Positions 46,905 through 55,644 of a stretch of 64,000 nucleotides of DNA are shown piece by piece. The notes beneath the pieces are model-generated. The model searched no databases. It was not told the DNA's origin and worked only from the letters and a program-made list of their open reading frames with translations. The DNA is from Oceanobacter sp. 1_MG-2023. GTDB taxonomy: Bacteria; Pseudomonadota; Gammaproteobacteria; Pseudomonadales; Oceanobacteraceae. Made by a program: the position numbers and the translations under genes. Within the stretch, counting starts at the first letter, position 1. Each line of letters begins with the position of its first letter. The stretch lies in assembly GCF_030689025.1 (NCBI RefSeq), contig NZ_JAUYWA010000002.1, positions 186,001 to 250,000 of the forward strand. The letters run 5' to 3'.

Positions 46905-48053
46905 ATGCGGGAATTGGTCGTTGGTGCCAATGAAGGGCTGCCAGTCACAGACATTCGGCTAACCCTGGACAGCAAACAAGTTGGCGCGCTGGGACGTAAC
47001 GCCGGGTTGGCGTTATTGCCGCTTGACGCAAAACACCTGCCGACCGGTGCACCTTCCTTGTACCGGCTCACCCAGCCCTGGATGCAGTGGCACGAGGAGG
47101 GTGACTCACTGCGGTGTGAGGTCGATCTGGCGCAATTACCTGCCCGAAGTGACCGGCTGTTGCTGGTGGTGTACACCTTTGCGGCAGTGGGGCCAGTGGC
47201 TGAGCTGGAGCGTGTACACTTGCGGATTGCGGATATCATCTCTTATAAACTGGAGCTGCAGGATTCGGGTGATGCTGCCATGGTCATTGGCGAATGTTAC
47301 CGCCGTGGTGCGCAGTGGAAATTCCGGGCGCTGGCGGAAGGTTCTGCTTATGGCCTCGCAGCGTTCGGGCGTCGTCTCGGGTTAACCATTGATGATCACC
47401 ATCCGGACCGGTCGCATGAAGCCGCTGGGGCGGAAGCGGGCAGGGCCGCTGCCGGTGTGGCAACAGGCACTGGTTTTGCGGTTTCCTCCCGACATATCCT
47501 GACCTGTGCTCATGTGATTGAAGATCGCCAGGATATTCATATAACGTCCTTTGACGGGCGTTATCGTGCTGAGCCAGTGATGGTCGATCGCCGTAATGAT
47601 ATCGCGTTATTACGTATCCAGCAGGAGCCCGGGTTGCAGCCCGTGTGCTTCCGTGACGATGTGCGCTGCCATCTTGGTGAAACGGTTGTCGCACTGGGTT
47701 TTCCTCTGGCCGGTTTTGCTGGTGGCGATGTTCATGTTACACAAGGGGGCATTTCGGCGCTGTTTGGTGTCCATAACGATGCCAGCATCCTGCAGTTCAC
47801 CGCACCGATTCAGCCAGGCTCCAGCGGCAGCCCGTTATTCGATAGCAACGGAGCCGTCGTGGGTATGGTGACTTCAAGTATCAGTGATGCACAAAATATG
47901 AATTTTGCCGTCAAGGCCGCTTTGTTACAGGCCTTTTTGCACGCTTGCCGGGTCGAGGTGTCCACCATGACAAGCGCCACCACACTGACCACGGCCGATA
48001 TGGCACGAGTGACACAACCTTCCTTATGGAAGATTGAAGCACGCGGCAGCTAA
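46905..48053 (+). CDS. TerD-like domain fused to a trypsin-like serine protease
   Basis: 382 residues. Residues 1 to about 160 are a TerD-type beta sandwich ending MVIGECYRRGAQWKFRALAE with GSAYGLAAFGRRLG, parallel to the [16 protein letters not shown] end of TerD; the calcium-loop acidic motifs are absent. After an Ala-rich linker, residues about 185-350 are a trypsin-like (HtrA-type) protease with His203 in LTCAHVIE, Asp232 in RRNDIALLRI and Ser307 in PGSSGSPLFD, a complete triad. No signal peptide or PDZ is seen, so it should act in the cytoplasm. ATG at 46905 follows GGGAGTGAG; TTG at 46902 is adjacent. Confidence 0.85.
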   Translation: MRELVVGANEGLPVTDIRLTLDSKQVGALGRNAGLALLPLDAKHLPTGAPSLYRLTQPWMQWHEEGDSLRCEVDLAQLPARSDRLLLVVYTFAAVGPVAELERVHLRIADIISYKLELQDSGDAAMVIGECYRRGAQWKFRALAEGSAYGLAAFGRRLGLTIDDHHPDRSHEAAGAEAGRAAAGVATGTGFAVSSRHILTCAHVIEDRQDIHITSFDGRYRAEPVMVDRRNDIALLRIQQEPGLQPVCFRDDVRCHLGETVVALGFPLAGFAGGDVHVTQGGISALFGVHNDASILQFTAPIQPGSSGSPLFDSNGAVVGMVTSSISDAQNMNFAVKAALLQAFLHACRVEVSTMTSATTLTTADMARVTQPSLWKIEARGS

Positions 48054-48118
48054 ATACATCTTGCTGACCCCGGCCACCGTGTTGTGTGTGCTGTGGTTGG
48101 TACTCTGGGAATAAAATC

Positions 48119-49243
48119 ATGGAAAGTACCGCAGTAAAACACGCTTTGAGTGCCCAATTAATGCGCGGGTTGCTCGAAGTTAATGTGGACGATGCACGTA
48201 TCGATCCCGACGAGTTATTCGGTTTTGCCGAGCGGCGCAACCCGAAGCGGGCATTTCTGTTTGTCTCTCGGGTGTTAGGTCGTCATATTCCGGTACGCCC
48301 GGCGCAGATGGAAGCCGCTTTTACCAAATTGGCGGCGCAGATTCCGGATGACTTGCCCGGCCCGGTGCTGGTGATCGGCATGGCTGAAACCGCCGTTGGT
48401 CTGGGAGCCGGTGTCCATCGCGCCTACAGCGCGACACGGCCGGATGCAATTTATCTGGTGACGACCCGCCATCCGGTCGGGGATGACATTTTTACCCGCT
48501 TTGAAGAAGAGCACAGCCATGCCAGTGCCCATCTGATTCATCGGCCGGTGGATGCTGATATTCGGGATGCCATGTTGCAGGCCCGTTCGCTGATATTGGT
48601 CGACGATGAAGCCTCAACCGGCAAAACCTTTATCAACCTTTATGAAGCGCTGATGGCATCCGGGCTATCGCATATTGAGCGGGTGGTGACCTGTGTCTTG
48701 ACGGATTGGTCCGAAGGCGCCGTGCAAAACAGGATTGCAGCCCCGACCGATCAGGTCTCGCTGTTGCAGGGCTCTTACCGATTTATTGAAGATATTACCG
48801 CCCCGTTGCCAGAGATGCCGGATGTTGAAACGGTAGCGGCCGGAGAGTGGCTCTTGTCGCCGGAGCATGACTTTGGCCGCTTGGGTGTACGTCATGTCGA
48901 CGACACGCTGGCGCCTGGGCTGCAAATCAAGGCCGGAGAACGGGTGCTGGTGGTTGGCACCGGAGAATTTGTCTGGAAACCGTTTTTACTGGCGGAACGA
49001 CTGGAACAAGCCGGTGCCGATGTGCATTTTGGCTCGACTACCCGTTCGCCCATTGCTATCGGTCATGCTATCGAACATGCGTTATCCTTTCCGGACAACT
49101 ACGGTCTGGGTATTCCCAATTTTATCTATAACGTCCGTCCGGGCCAGTTTGACCGGGTGCTGATTTGTACCGAGACTCCGGCAGAGGCTGTTCCCGCTCT
49201 GTTGATAGATACTCTGCAAGCCGAGGTAGTGGTCAATGAGTAA
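48119..49243 (+). CDS. PRTase-TRSP domain protein of the Ter cluster
   Basis: 374 residues. LILVDDEASTGKTFINLYEA is the PRPP-binding loop of type I phosphoribosyltransferases (about residues 160-180), preceded by VLVIGMAETAVGLGAGVHRA; the C-terminal part contains FGSTTRSPIAIGHAIEHALS, the TRS-P signature of the TRSP domain that accompanies these PRTases. It should form or cleave an N-glycosidic bond with PRPP, in line with a nucleoside-like product. The ATG at 48119 follows TGGGA; an in-frame start at 48086 is unconserved. Its stop overlaps the HAD gene start by 8 nt. Confidence 0.87.
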   Translation: MESTAVKHALSAQLMRGLLEVNVDDARIDPDELFGFAERRNPKRAFLFVSRVLGRHIPVRPAQMEAAFTKLAAQIPDDLPGPVLVIGMAETAVGLGAGVHRAYSATRPDAIYLVTTRHPVGDDIFTRFEEEHSHASAHLIHRPVDADIRDAMLQARSLILVDDEASTGKTFINLYEALMASGLSHIERVVTCVLTDWSEGAVQNRIAAPTDQVSLLQGSYRFIEDITAPLPEMPDVETVAAGEWLLSPEHDFGRLGVRHVDDTLAPGLQIKAGERVLVVGTGEFVWKPFLLAERLEQAGADVHFGSTTRSPIAIGHAIEHALSFPDNYGLGIPNFIYNVRPGQFDRVLICTETPAEAVPALLIDTLQAEVVVNE

Positions 49244-49994
49244 TACGCGTCCGCTGGTTTTTGTCGATCTTGATGACACCCTGTTCCAAACCGCTCGCAA
49301 AATGCCACCCGACAGCCCGCGCCACCCTGCCACCCTGGATGTGCACGGCCAGCCCAATGGTTATATGACGCCGGTACAGCAGGCTTTTGTGCAATGGCTG
49401 CTGGTTACCGCCGACGTCGTGCCGGTGACGGCGCGCAGCGTAGAGGCCTACCGCCGGGTGCAGATTCCGTTTGTCCATGGTGCTGTGTGTGCCCATGGCG
49501 GCGTGATCCTGACGCCGGATCATCAGCTGGAGCCACAATGGCAGGCACAGATGACCGATCGTCTGGCGGCCTTTCAGTCACGGCTGCAGCAGCTGAGCGC
49601 CGCCACATTGTCTATTGGCGAGGCGCTGGGTTTCTCACTCAGAGGCTGGGTGGTCGAAGAAGAAGGCTTGCAACATTACGTCGTCACCAAGCATAACGAA
49701 CAGGACGATGCGGTACTTGCGCAGGTGTTAGCCGAAGTGCAGCGCCGCGGTTTGCTGGAAGGTATGCACGTACATGCCAATGGCAATAATCTGGCTTTCT
49801 TGCCCCAGGGGCTGGCCAAACAGCTGGCGGTGCAGGAATGGCTGCAGCGGGACCGGGCCATCAACGGCGACCGTCCGGTATTGGGGTTTGGTGACAGCCT
49901 GACCGATTTGGGTTTTATGAGCGAATGCCACTGGTGGGCCACCCCGGCCCGAGGGCAGTTGGCACGGGTGGTGGAGGACCAGATTCATGAGTGA
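49236..49994 (+). CDS. HAD-family phosphatase of the Ter cluster
   Basis: 252 residues. PLVFVDLDDTLFQTARK holds the nucleophilic Asp pair, VVPVTARSVEAYRRV is motif II, and RPVLGFGDSLTDLGFMSECH the C-terminal Asp motif (GDSxTD), typical of type IIB (Cof/trehalose-phosphatase-like) HADs. The cap lies between motifs II and III. In this operon it probably removes a phosphate from the PRTase-derived intermediate, which is inference from context. Overlaps both neighbours by 8 nt. Confidence 0.87.
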   Translation: MSNTRPLVFVDLDDTLFQTARKMPPDSPRHPATLDVHGQPNGYMTPVQQAFVQWLLVTADVVPVTARSVEAYRRVQIPFVHGAVCAHGGVILTPDHQLEPQWQAQMTDRLAAFQSRLQQLSAATLSIGEALGFSLRGWVVEEEGLQHYVVTKHNEQDDAVLAQVLAEVQRRGLLEGMHVHANGNNLAFLPQGLAKQLAVQEWLQRDRAINGDRPVLGFGDSLTDLGFMSECHWWATPARGQLARVVEDQIHE

Positions 49995-51084
49995 TGTGTT
50001 TAATGCATTTCACACCGTTGGCAGTGGCAGTTATCTCGCTGACGATGTGCATTTTTTATTGCAGCCCTGTCAAATTGAGCCAACCGACGTGGCTGAGAAA
50101 GAGCGTCTGATTCAGACCAATCAGAAGCATTATTCAGAAATGATCAGTCGGGAAGACGCACCAACCGACATTCATATCACCCTGTATGAGCGAGCGCTGA
50201 AACAGAATGGCGCTCGTATGGCTGCCGATGTTCAGGCATTGGCCGAGGCTTTGAACACCGGCTGTCCAGGCGGCGCGGTGGTGCTGGTATCGTTTGTTCG
50301 GGCCGGTTTGCCGCTGGGCGTGTTATTACGTCGGGCACTGCTGGCGCTGGGGCGCGAGGCTTATCACTACGGCATCAGCATTGTGCGTGATCGTGATATA
50401 GACCGTGTGGCGCTGGAAGCCATTATTACCGCGCACGGTGCCGACAACCTGATCTTTGTAGATGGCTGGACAGGAAAAGGAGCCATCGCCGGTGAGCTAC
50501 AGCGCAGCCTTGGGGATGATCCACGTTTTGTTGGTGGGCCACGTATGGTGGTATTGGCCGACCCTTGCGGTCATGCCTGGCTGGCGGCATCGGCGGAAGA
50601 TTGGGTGATCCCGTCCGGTATTCTGGGTGCCACTGTGTCGGGTCTGGTGTCCCGTTCCATCTGGCCGGCGGATGGTGGCTTGCACGGTTGTATGCGCTGT
50701 GATCATTTACAGGCCTTTGATGTTACCCGTGCGTTTGTTGACCGGATTGAGGCTGAGCGTCAGCAACTGGGGCTTGTGACGGCCGCAGTTCCCTGGAGTG
50801 ATACGCAACGACAACAGCTGCAAACTGCCGCCACTGGTGTTGTCAGTACACTGGCTAACCGCTTTGGCATCACCAATATGAACCGCATCAAACCGGGTAT
50901 TGCCGAAGCCACTCGGGCGGTACTGCGACGCGTGCCCGAACATGTACTGGTGCGGGACAAGAACGACAGCGACGTCCGCTTGTTAATGCATCTGACCGAA
51001 CGTGCCGGTGTCACCGTCGAGGAAGTGGGCGATGCCCTTGGTCCCTATCGGGCTGTAACCATTATCCGGAGCGTGAATCAATGA
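49987..51084 (+). CDS. StiP-family protein (PRTase-related/cysteine-protease-like) with PELOTA-like tail
   Basis: 365 residues. VFNAFHTVGSGSYLADDVHF starts the family signature; QTNQKHYSEMISREDAPTDI, VVLVSFVRAGLPLGVLLRRA and LIFVDGWTGKGAIAGELQRS are its core, with WTGKG resembling a degenerate PRPP-type loop. ADPCGHAWLAAS and LHGCMRCDHL carry the conserved cysteines that led to a cysteine-protease name. The last 60 residues (DSDVRLLMHLTERAGVTVEE) look like the PELOTA-like RNA-binding domain described in this family. Real activity is unproven. Overlaps the HAD gene by 8 nt and the CitE-like gene by 4 nt. Confidence 0.82.
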   Translation: MSDVFNAFHTVGSGSYLADDVHFLLQPCQIEPTDVAEKERLIQTNQKHYSEMISREDAPTDIHITLYERALKQNGARMAADVQALAEALNTGCPGGAVVLVSFVRAGLPLGVLLRRALLALGREAYHYGISIVRDRDIDRVALEAIITAHGADNLIFVDGWTGKGAIAGELQRSLGDDPRFVGGPRMVVLADPCGHAWLAASAEDWVIPSGILGATVSGLVSRSIWPADGGLHGCMRCDHLQAFDVTRAFVDRIEAERQQLGLVTAAVPWSDTQRQQLQTAATGVVSTLANRFGITNMNRIKPGIAEATRAVLRRVPEHVLVRDKNDSDVRLLMHLTERAGVTVEEVGDALGPYRAVTIIRSVNQ

Positions 51085-52049
51085 CACGAGTGTCACCCTA
51101 TGCCCTGGGGGCGACTCTTTATATGCCCGCCACTCGTGCGGACCTCGCCGATGTTATCTGTCACTGCAAAGTGCCTGAACTGCGGTCGTTGGTGATTTGT
51201 CTGGAAGATGCTGTGGCCGACAGCGATGTGGATATTGCGCTGCGAAACCTGGAACAGTTGCTGCTGCAATTACATCAACAAAAGCAGCCGTTTTATCCGC
51301 CGGGCCAGCCAAGCAGACAGCCATTGCTGTTTGTGCGACCGCGTAATGCCGAGATGGCAGCACGCTTGAGTGAATGGCCATTGATATCCGAAATCGACGG
51401 TTTTGTGATTCCGAAGCTGACGCTTGATAATTTACCGGTTTGGGAGCAAGCACTGGCTCACCCGGATTTATTGCTGATGCCAACACTAGAAACACCAGAA
51501 ACCTTTAATCCTGCCGCCATGGTGGAACTGGGTGAAGCCTTGAAAGTCCGGTTGGGGGAGCGGATTGTGGTGCTGCGTATCGGCGGCAACGACCTGATGG
51601 GTTGTTTGGGGCTGCGCCGCAACTCGACCACAACCCTGTACAGCACGCCCATGAGTTATCTGATCCCGATGGTGTCCGGCGTGATGGGCTCATTGGGTTT
51701 CTCTCTCTCCGCGCCCGTATTCGAGCAGCTGGCTTCCCCGCAGTTATTGCAGCAGGAGCTGGATCTGGATATCGCCCATGGCATGGTCGGTAAAACCGCT
51801 ATTCACCCCTGTCAGATCACTTTGATTCACGACCGTTTCCGGGTCAATCTTGAAGATCTGAATGCCGCCAGGATGATAGTGCAAGACCAGGCACCAGCGG
51901 TCTTTCGCCATAACGATGCCATGTGTGAGCCGGCCACTCACCAGAAATGGGCGCGTGGTATTCTGGAGCGTGCCAAGTGGTATGGGGTAAAACCGCAGGA
52001 AACCATCAGTCAGGATGGGCCGCTCGGTCTGACCGAATCGCGCTGCTAG
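51081..52049 (+). CDS. CitE-like (HpcH/HpaI aldolase) C-C lyase of the Ter cluster
   Basis: 322 residues of the HpcH/HpaI/citrate-lyase-beta superfamily. GATLYMPATRADLADVICHC, LVICLEDAVADSDVDIALRN (acidic metal/substrate motif LEDAV), LLFVRPRN, DGFVIPKL, LMPTLETPE and VLRIGGNDLMGCLGLRR follow the TIM-barrel order. GMVGKTAIHPCQI is the C-terminal signature. It would cleave or form a C-C bond with an acyl-CoA or 2-keto acid. It ends the six-gene module, its ATG overlapping the StiP stop by 4 nt. Confidence 0.87.
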   Translation: MTRVSPYALGATLYMPATRADLADVICHCKVPELRSLVICLEDAVADSDVDIALRNLEQLLLQLHQQKQPFYPPGQPSRQPLLFVRPRNAEMAARLSEWPLISEIDGFVIPKLTLDNLPVWEQALAHPDLLLMPTLETPETFNPAAMVELGEALKVRLGERIVVLRIGGNDLMGCLGLRRNSTTTLYSTPMSYLIPMVSGVMGSLGFSLSAPVFEQLASPQLLQQELDLDIAHGMVGKTAIHPCQITLIHDRFRVNLEDLNAARMIVQDQAPAVFRHNDAMCEPATHQKWARGILERAKWYGVKPQETISQDGPLGLTESRC

Positions 52050-52243
52050 CCGCATGGTCAGGTCGCGTGGTTAACCTCAGTATTGGGTCGAGAGCGCTGA
52101 GAACTGTTGTAGCTTTCACCGGTCACAGTTTTGTTGCTACCCGTATGGTTGAATGGTAATAACAACATCACATGTCTGTGCCAGAAATGACACATGAGAT
52201 TAATTATCTTATCACTATCTTGTATGGCAGCATGGTCGGCCAC

Positions 52244-52278
52244 TGCCACAGCAAGCATCCAACAGGATGCCGGTGGCA
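52244..52278 (+). promoter_or_regulatory. Extended hairpin upstream of terZ
   Basis: GCATCC (52255-52260) pairs with GGATGC (52265-52270) over AACA, and outside it TGCCAC (52244-52249) pairs with GTGGCA (52273-52278), with a 5-nt/2-nt internal loop. It lies 37 nt before the terZ ATG and ahead of the GGAG site, so it could affect mRNA stability or translation. The rest of the 266-nt gap 52050-52315 shows no gene; no promoter is convincing. Confidence 0.45.
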
Positions 52279-52315
52279 CAGATACCCACTCAGATGATGA
52301 GCAAGGAGCAAAATA

Positions 52316-52903
52316 ATGGCACTGACTCTAACGAAAAACCAAAGCATCTCCCTGGAAAAAACAGCCGGGAGTGGCCTGAGCAATATCTCGCTTGGGCTGG
52401 GATGGGACCCGGTCAAAGCAACCGGTTTCTTCGGCAAGTTAATGGGCGGCGGTGCCATTGACCTGGATGCCTCCTGCATCGTGCTGGATGACCAGTTGCA
52501 ATCCATCGATCTGGTGTGGTTCCGCCAGCTGAAATCAAAAGACGGCTCAATCCAGCATTCTGGCGACAACCGTACCGGTGAAGGGGATGGTGACGACGAA
52601 AGCATCTCTGTTGATTTGAAGAGCCTGCCAGCGGCTGCCAAACACCTGGTGTTTACCGTTAACAGTTTTACCGGCCAGAACTTCGAAAAAGTAGAAAACG
52701 CCTACTGTCGTATCCTGAATCGCAGTAACAACACTGAGCTGGCCCGTTTTAACCTTTCCGAAAAAGGTCAGCACACCGGTATTGTTATGGGGTGTCTGAG
52801 CCGCGACAGCAGTGGCTGGCAGTTCAAGGCAATCGGACAAGTCACCAATGGCCGTACTGCAGACGATCTGGTTAATCTGGCCATGCAGGCGGTACGTGGA
52901 TGA
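52316..52903 (+). CDS. terZ: TerD-family protein TerZ-like
   Basis: 195 residues. MALTLTKNQSISLEKTAGSG opens the TerD fold; GLGWDPVKATGFFGKLMGGG has the insert usual for TerZ; AIDLDASCIVLD and [17 protein letters not shown] are the two acidic calcium-binding motifs, and FNLSEKGQHTGIVMGCLSRD leads to the C-terminal strands. A cytoplasmic calcium-binding stress protein, part of the tellurite/phage/colicin resistance locus. AAGGAG precedes the ATG. The terA start overlaps its stop by 4 nt. Confidence 0.92.
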   Translation: MALTLTKNQSISLEKTAGSGLSNISLGLGWDPVKATGFFGKLMGGGAIDLDASCIVLDDQLQSIDLVWFRQLKSKDGSIQHSGDNRTGEGDGDDESISVDLKSLPAAAKHLVFTVNSFTGQNFEKVENAYCRILNRSNNTELARFNLSEKGQHTGIVMGCLSRDSSGWQFKAIGQVTNGRTADDLVNLAMQAVRG

Positions 52904-54063
52904 GTGTATTGGTGCCAGGCGCTAATGCGCCAGTCGCCACGGGAGAGTTACGGGTGGATATCCGCTATTCACCATTACCCGGAGCCGACATTGATATTTC
53001 TGCCTTTGTATTGAATGCCGCGCACAAGGTACGTGGTGATGGCGATATGTGCTTTTATGGTCAGCCCGATATTCTGGCCGGGGCCGTTCGTATGACCCAG
53101 GCTGATGCCGGTCATGCCGTGTTTTTTCTGGACCCGGGACAGCTACCGGGAGAAGTTGAAAAAGTGGCTTTTACCGCCACGATTCACGCCAACAAGGCGC
53201 GTTTTGATGCCGTCTCGCAACTGACGCTGGCAATCAGTGGTGGTATCAGCGCCGATATTTCGACATCCGGCATGCAGGAAACAGCACTGATTCTGGGGGA
53301 GTTTTACCGTCGCCAGGGCAGTTGGAAATTTCGTTGCGTGGCTCAGGGGTTTGCCGGTGGCCTGGAGCCGCTGGCAGAACACTTTGGTGTGGATGTCGCG
53401 GCCCCAGAGCCTGAGTCGGCTCCAACCCCAACCCCGGCTCCGGCTCCGGCGGCACCAAAATCCACGGTGAATCTGAGCAAGGTGACGCTGGATAAATCCC
53501 GTTCCAGTATCAGCCTGGAAAAATCCACCGCGGGTTTTGGCGAAATACGGGTCAACCTGAACTGGAACAAAAGCAGCTCTGGGGGTTTCTTCTCCAGCAG
53601 CAAAGCGATCGATCTGGATGTGGGTTGCCTGTTTGAACTTCAGGGTGGCCTCAAGGGTGCGGTACAGGCTCTGGGAAATGGCTTTGGAGATCTGCAGGGT
53701 GAACCCTATATCCAATTGATGGGTGATGATCGTACTGGCTCGGTGGATGGTGGCGAATGGCTGCATATCAACGGCCAGAAATGGCACCTGATCCGGCGTA
53801 TTCTGGTGTTCGCCTTTATTTACAAGGGCGCACCCAACTGGGAAAAAACCGACGGGGTGATCACCATCTATATCCCTGGCCAGCCGGATATTGAAGTGCG
53901 TATGAATGAAGAAGGCGGCCGTCATGGCATGTGTGCTGTTGCCATGCTGGAAAACGATAACGGTGCGGTCAAAGTGACCCGTTGCGTGGATTTCCACAAA
54001 GGCCACCGGGATCTGGATCAGGCCTACGGCTGGGGAATGCGCTGGTCGGCCGGATCAAAATAA
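52900..54063 (+). CDS. terA: TerA-like protein with two TerD-type domains
   Basis: 387 residues: an N-terminal TerD-like domain (about 1-165, LRVDIRYSPLPGADIDISAF to GEFYRRQGSWKFRCVAQGFA), a Pro/Ala linker (PEPESAPTPTPAPAPAAP, about 169-187), and a second domain (about 190-387) with SISLEKSTAGFGEIRVNLNW, AIDLDVGCLFELQ and MGDDRTGSVDGGEWL. Calcium motifs in the second domain are partly kept. This layout matches TerA. Tight coupling with terZ (4 nt overlap) and terB (44 nt gap). It ends MRWSAGSK. Expected to work in a complex with TerZ, TerB and TerD. Confidence 0.88.
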   Translation: MSVLVPGANAPVATGELRVDIRYSPLPGADIDISAFVLNAAHKVRGDGDMCFYGQPDILAGAVRMTQADAGHAVFFLDPGQLPGEVEKVAFTATIHANKARFDAVSQLTLAISGGISADISTSGMQETALILGEFYRRQGSWKFRCVAQGFAGGLEPLAEHFGVDVAAPEPESAPTPTPAPAPAAPKSTVNLSKVTLDKSRSSISLEKSTAGFGEIRVNLNWNKSSSGGFFSSSKAIDLDVGCLFELQGGLKGAVQALGNGFGDLQGEPYIQLMGDDRTGSVDGGEWLHINGQKWHLIRRILVFAFIYKGAPNWEKTDGVITIYIPGQPDIEVRMNEEGGRHGMCAVAMLENDNGAVKVTRCVDFHKGHRDLDQAYGWGMRWSAGSK

Positions 54064-54107
54064 ATAATCGCAGCGACGCTGTGTTTTTTCACAATGAGGA
54101 ATACAAC

Positions 54108-54557
54108 ATGTTGGGATGGCTGAAAACAAATGTGTCGATGGCACGGGACAAGCTGACGACCGAAGTTTCGAAGTTCAAGAACAAGGACTTTATGGAAGCA
54201 ACCGCCACTGCCTGCGCCATGATTGCCGCCGCGGATGGTGATATTTCTTCCGCTGAAAAAATGAAAATGACCGGGTTTATCAACAACTCGCCAGAGCTCA
54301 AGGCCTTCAATCTCAATGACGTTATCAACGTGTTTAACGACGCTTGTGGCAAGTTTGAGTTTGACTATCAGATTGGTCAGGCGGAAGCGTTGAAAACGAT
54401 CAACAAAATCAAGAAAGACGATGGTGCCGCACGTTTGCTGGTGCGGGTTGCCTGTGCCATTGGTGCATCGGATGGCAGTTTTGATGATCAGGAAAAAGCC
54501 GCTTGTCGTTTGATTTGTTCGGAGCTGGGCCTGAATCCGGCTGATTTCGAGCTTTAG
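54108..54557 (+). CDS. terB: Tellurite resistance protein TerB
   Basis: 149-residue all-helical protein. MIAAADGDISSAEKMKMTGF and VACAIGASDGSFDDQEKAAC are the two acidic, metal-binding helices of the TerB fold; FNDACGKFEFDYQIGQAEAL lies between. TerB is thought to act at the membrane surface with TerC in a metal-linked stress complex; no TerC gene is in this window. GAGGA (54096-54100) precedes the ATG by 7 nt. The upstream open frame to 53982 runs through terA and is not coding. Confidence 0.95.
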   Translation: MLGWLKTNVSMARDKLTTEVSKFKNKDFMEATATACAMIAAADGDISSAEKMKMTGFINNSPELKAFNLNDVINVFNDACGKFEFDYQIGQAEALKTINKIKKDDGAARLLVRVACAIGASDGSFDDQEKAACRLICSELGLNPADFEL

Positions 54558-54674
54558 GCTTTACCTGCGCTGCGACGAAGACAGTCCTGCTGGCACCGTC
54601 TTTGTTGCCATCACGCAAGAGTGGTGCGGTATCATCCGAGAGGTTGATAAACCGTAAATAAAAATCATGGGCAA

Positions 54675-54872
54675 GTGAGTAATTTATTCATTCATCTTGT
54701 CCATGACACCAGCGACGCAGAAAGTATGCGTTATGACCTGGCCAACGATGCATTAACGGAAACTGCCATGAATTTTGCGGCATCGCATCGTAACAATGGC
54801 GAGTGGACATTTTATGCGCTTGGCCACGAGCATGCAGCAAGACGGCATGTCCTGGCCAAGGGTCAGGTATGA
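54675..54872 (+). pseudogene. Decayed C-terminal fragment of a terD copy
   Basis: A 65-codon open stretch reads FIHLVHDTSDAESMRYDLAN, DALTETAMNF and WTFYALGHEHA, which aligns with intact Ter[31 protein letters not shown] and [11 protein letters not shown]. It covers roughly the last 50 residues of TerD, with the calcium-binding N-terminal two thirds missing and the tail altered. No Shine-Dalgarno precedes the GTG. It lies just before intact terD in a 354-nt gap (54558-54911), so a tandem duplication followed by deletion is likely. A short expressed peptide cannot be ruled out. Confidence 0.65.
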
Positions 54873-54911
54873 AATTTTGATTGGTTAATTGACTGAATAA
54901 GGAATAAAAAA

Positions 54912-55490
54912 ATGGCTATAAGTCTGTCTAAAGGCGGTAACGTTTCCCTGTCAAAAGAAGCACCAGGTCTGACTGAGGTGGTGGTTGGTCTTGGTTGGGA
55001 CCCTCGTGTTACTGACGGTACTGAATTCGATCTGGATGCCTCCGTGTTTATTACCGGTGAAAATGGCAAGGTACTGGGCGATACCAGCTTTATTTTCTAC
55101 AACAACAAGGTATCAACGGATGGTTCGGTTGAACACATGGGTGACAACCGTTCAGGAGAAGGTGATGGCGACGACGAAAAAGTCACCGTTAAACTGACCT
55201 CTCTGGCGGCGGATGTGAAAAAACTGGTGTTTGCTGTCACAATTCACGAAGCAGAAAGCCGCAAGCAAAACTTCGGTCAGGTTTCCAACGCGTATATCCG
55301 TGTTGTAAACAAAGCCGACGGCAAGGAAATTGCCCGTTACGACCTGTCTGAAGATGCATCTACCGAAACGGCCATGATCTTTGGCGAACTGTATCGCCAT
55401 GGCAGCGAGTTCAAGTTCAAGGCCATTGGTCAGGGTTTTGCCGGTGGTCTGAAGCCTCTGGCGGAAGCACACGGCGTTAACATCGGTTAA
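54912..55490 (+). CDS. terD: Tellurium/stress resistance protein TerD
   Basis: 192 residues, the standard size. [40 protein letters not shown], and [18 protein letters not shown] hold both calcium-binding motifs intact; [20 protein letters not shown] and [20 protein letters not shown] complete the fold. TerD binds calcium tightly and belongs to the tellurite, colicin and phage-inhibition locus. AAGGAATAAAAAA precedes the ATG. A degenerate copy lies directly upstream; DUF4236 follows downstream. Confidence 0.95.
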   Translation: MAISLSKGGNVSLSKEAPGLTEVVVGLGWDPRVTDGTEFDLDASVFITGENGKVLGDTSFIFYNNKVSTDGSVEHMGDNRSGEGDGDDEKVTVKLTSLAADVKKLVFAVTIHEAESRKQNFGQVSNAYIRVVNKADGKEIARYDLSEDASTETAMIFGELYRHGSEFKFKAIGQGFAGGLKPLAEAHGVNIG

Positions 55491-55558
55491 TCGACCGTTG
55501 CCTGGAGCATCCTGTCCAGGTTTGGAAGCGGGTCAGCTACTGGCCTTCTTCTGTTTCT

Positions 55559-55582
55559 TCAGTCACCCTGCCGGGTGGCTGA
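55559..55582 (+). terminator. Hairpin between terD and the DUF4236 gene
   Basis: TCAGTCACCC (55559-55568) pairs with GGGTGGCTGA (55573-55582), a 10-bp stem with one G/T wobble and a TGCC loop, 68 nt after the terD stop. It is not followed by a T run, so terminator strength is uncertain. A TTGACA at 55608 downstream has no well-spaced -10. Confidence 0.4.
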
Positions 55583-55644
55583 GCTTGATCCATTCGTGAT
55601 CATCCGCTTGACATATCAACTATCGAATATAACCAGGGAAAGGT

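Noticed and set aside
53982-54107. In-frame N-terminal extension of terB
   Set aside because: Runs through the end of terA; the ATG at 54108 has GAGGA and starts the TerB family sequence.
55608-55633. TTGACA and TATAAC before the DUF4236 gene
   Set aside because: Spacer is 14 nt, too short for a normal promoter, and the start would fall almost on the ribosome site.
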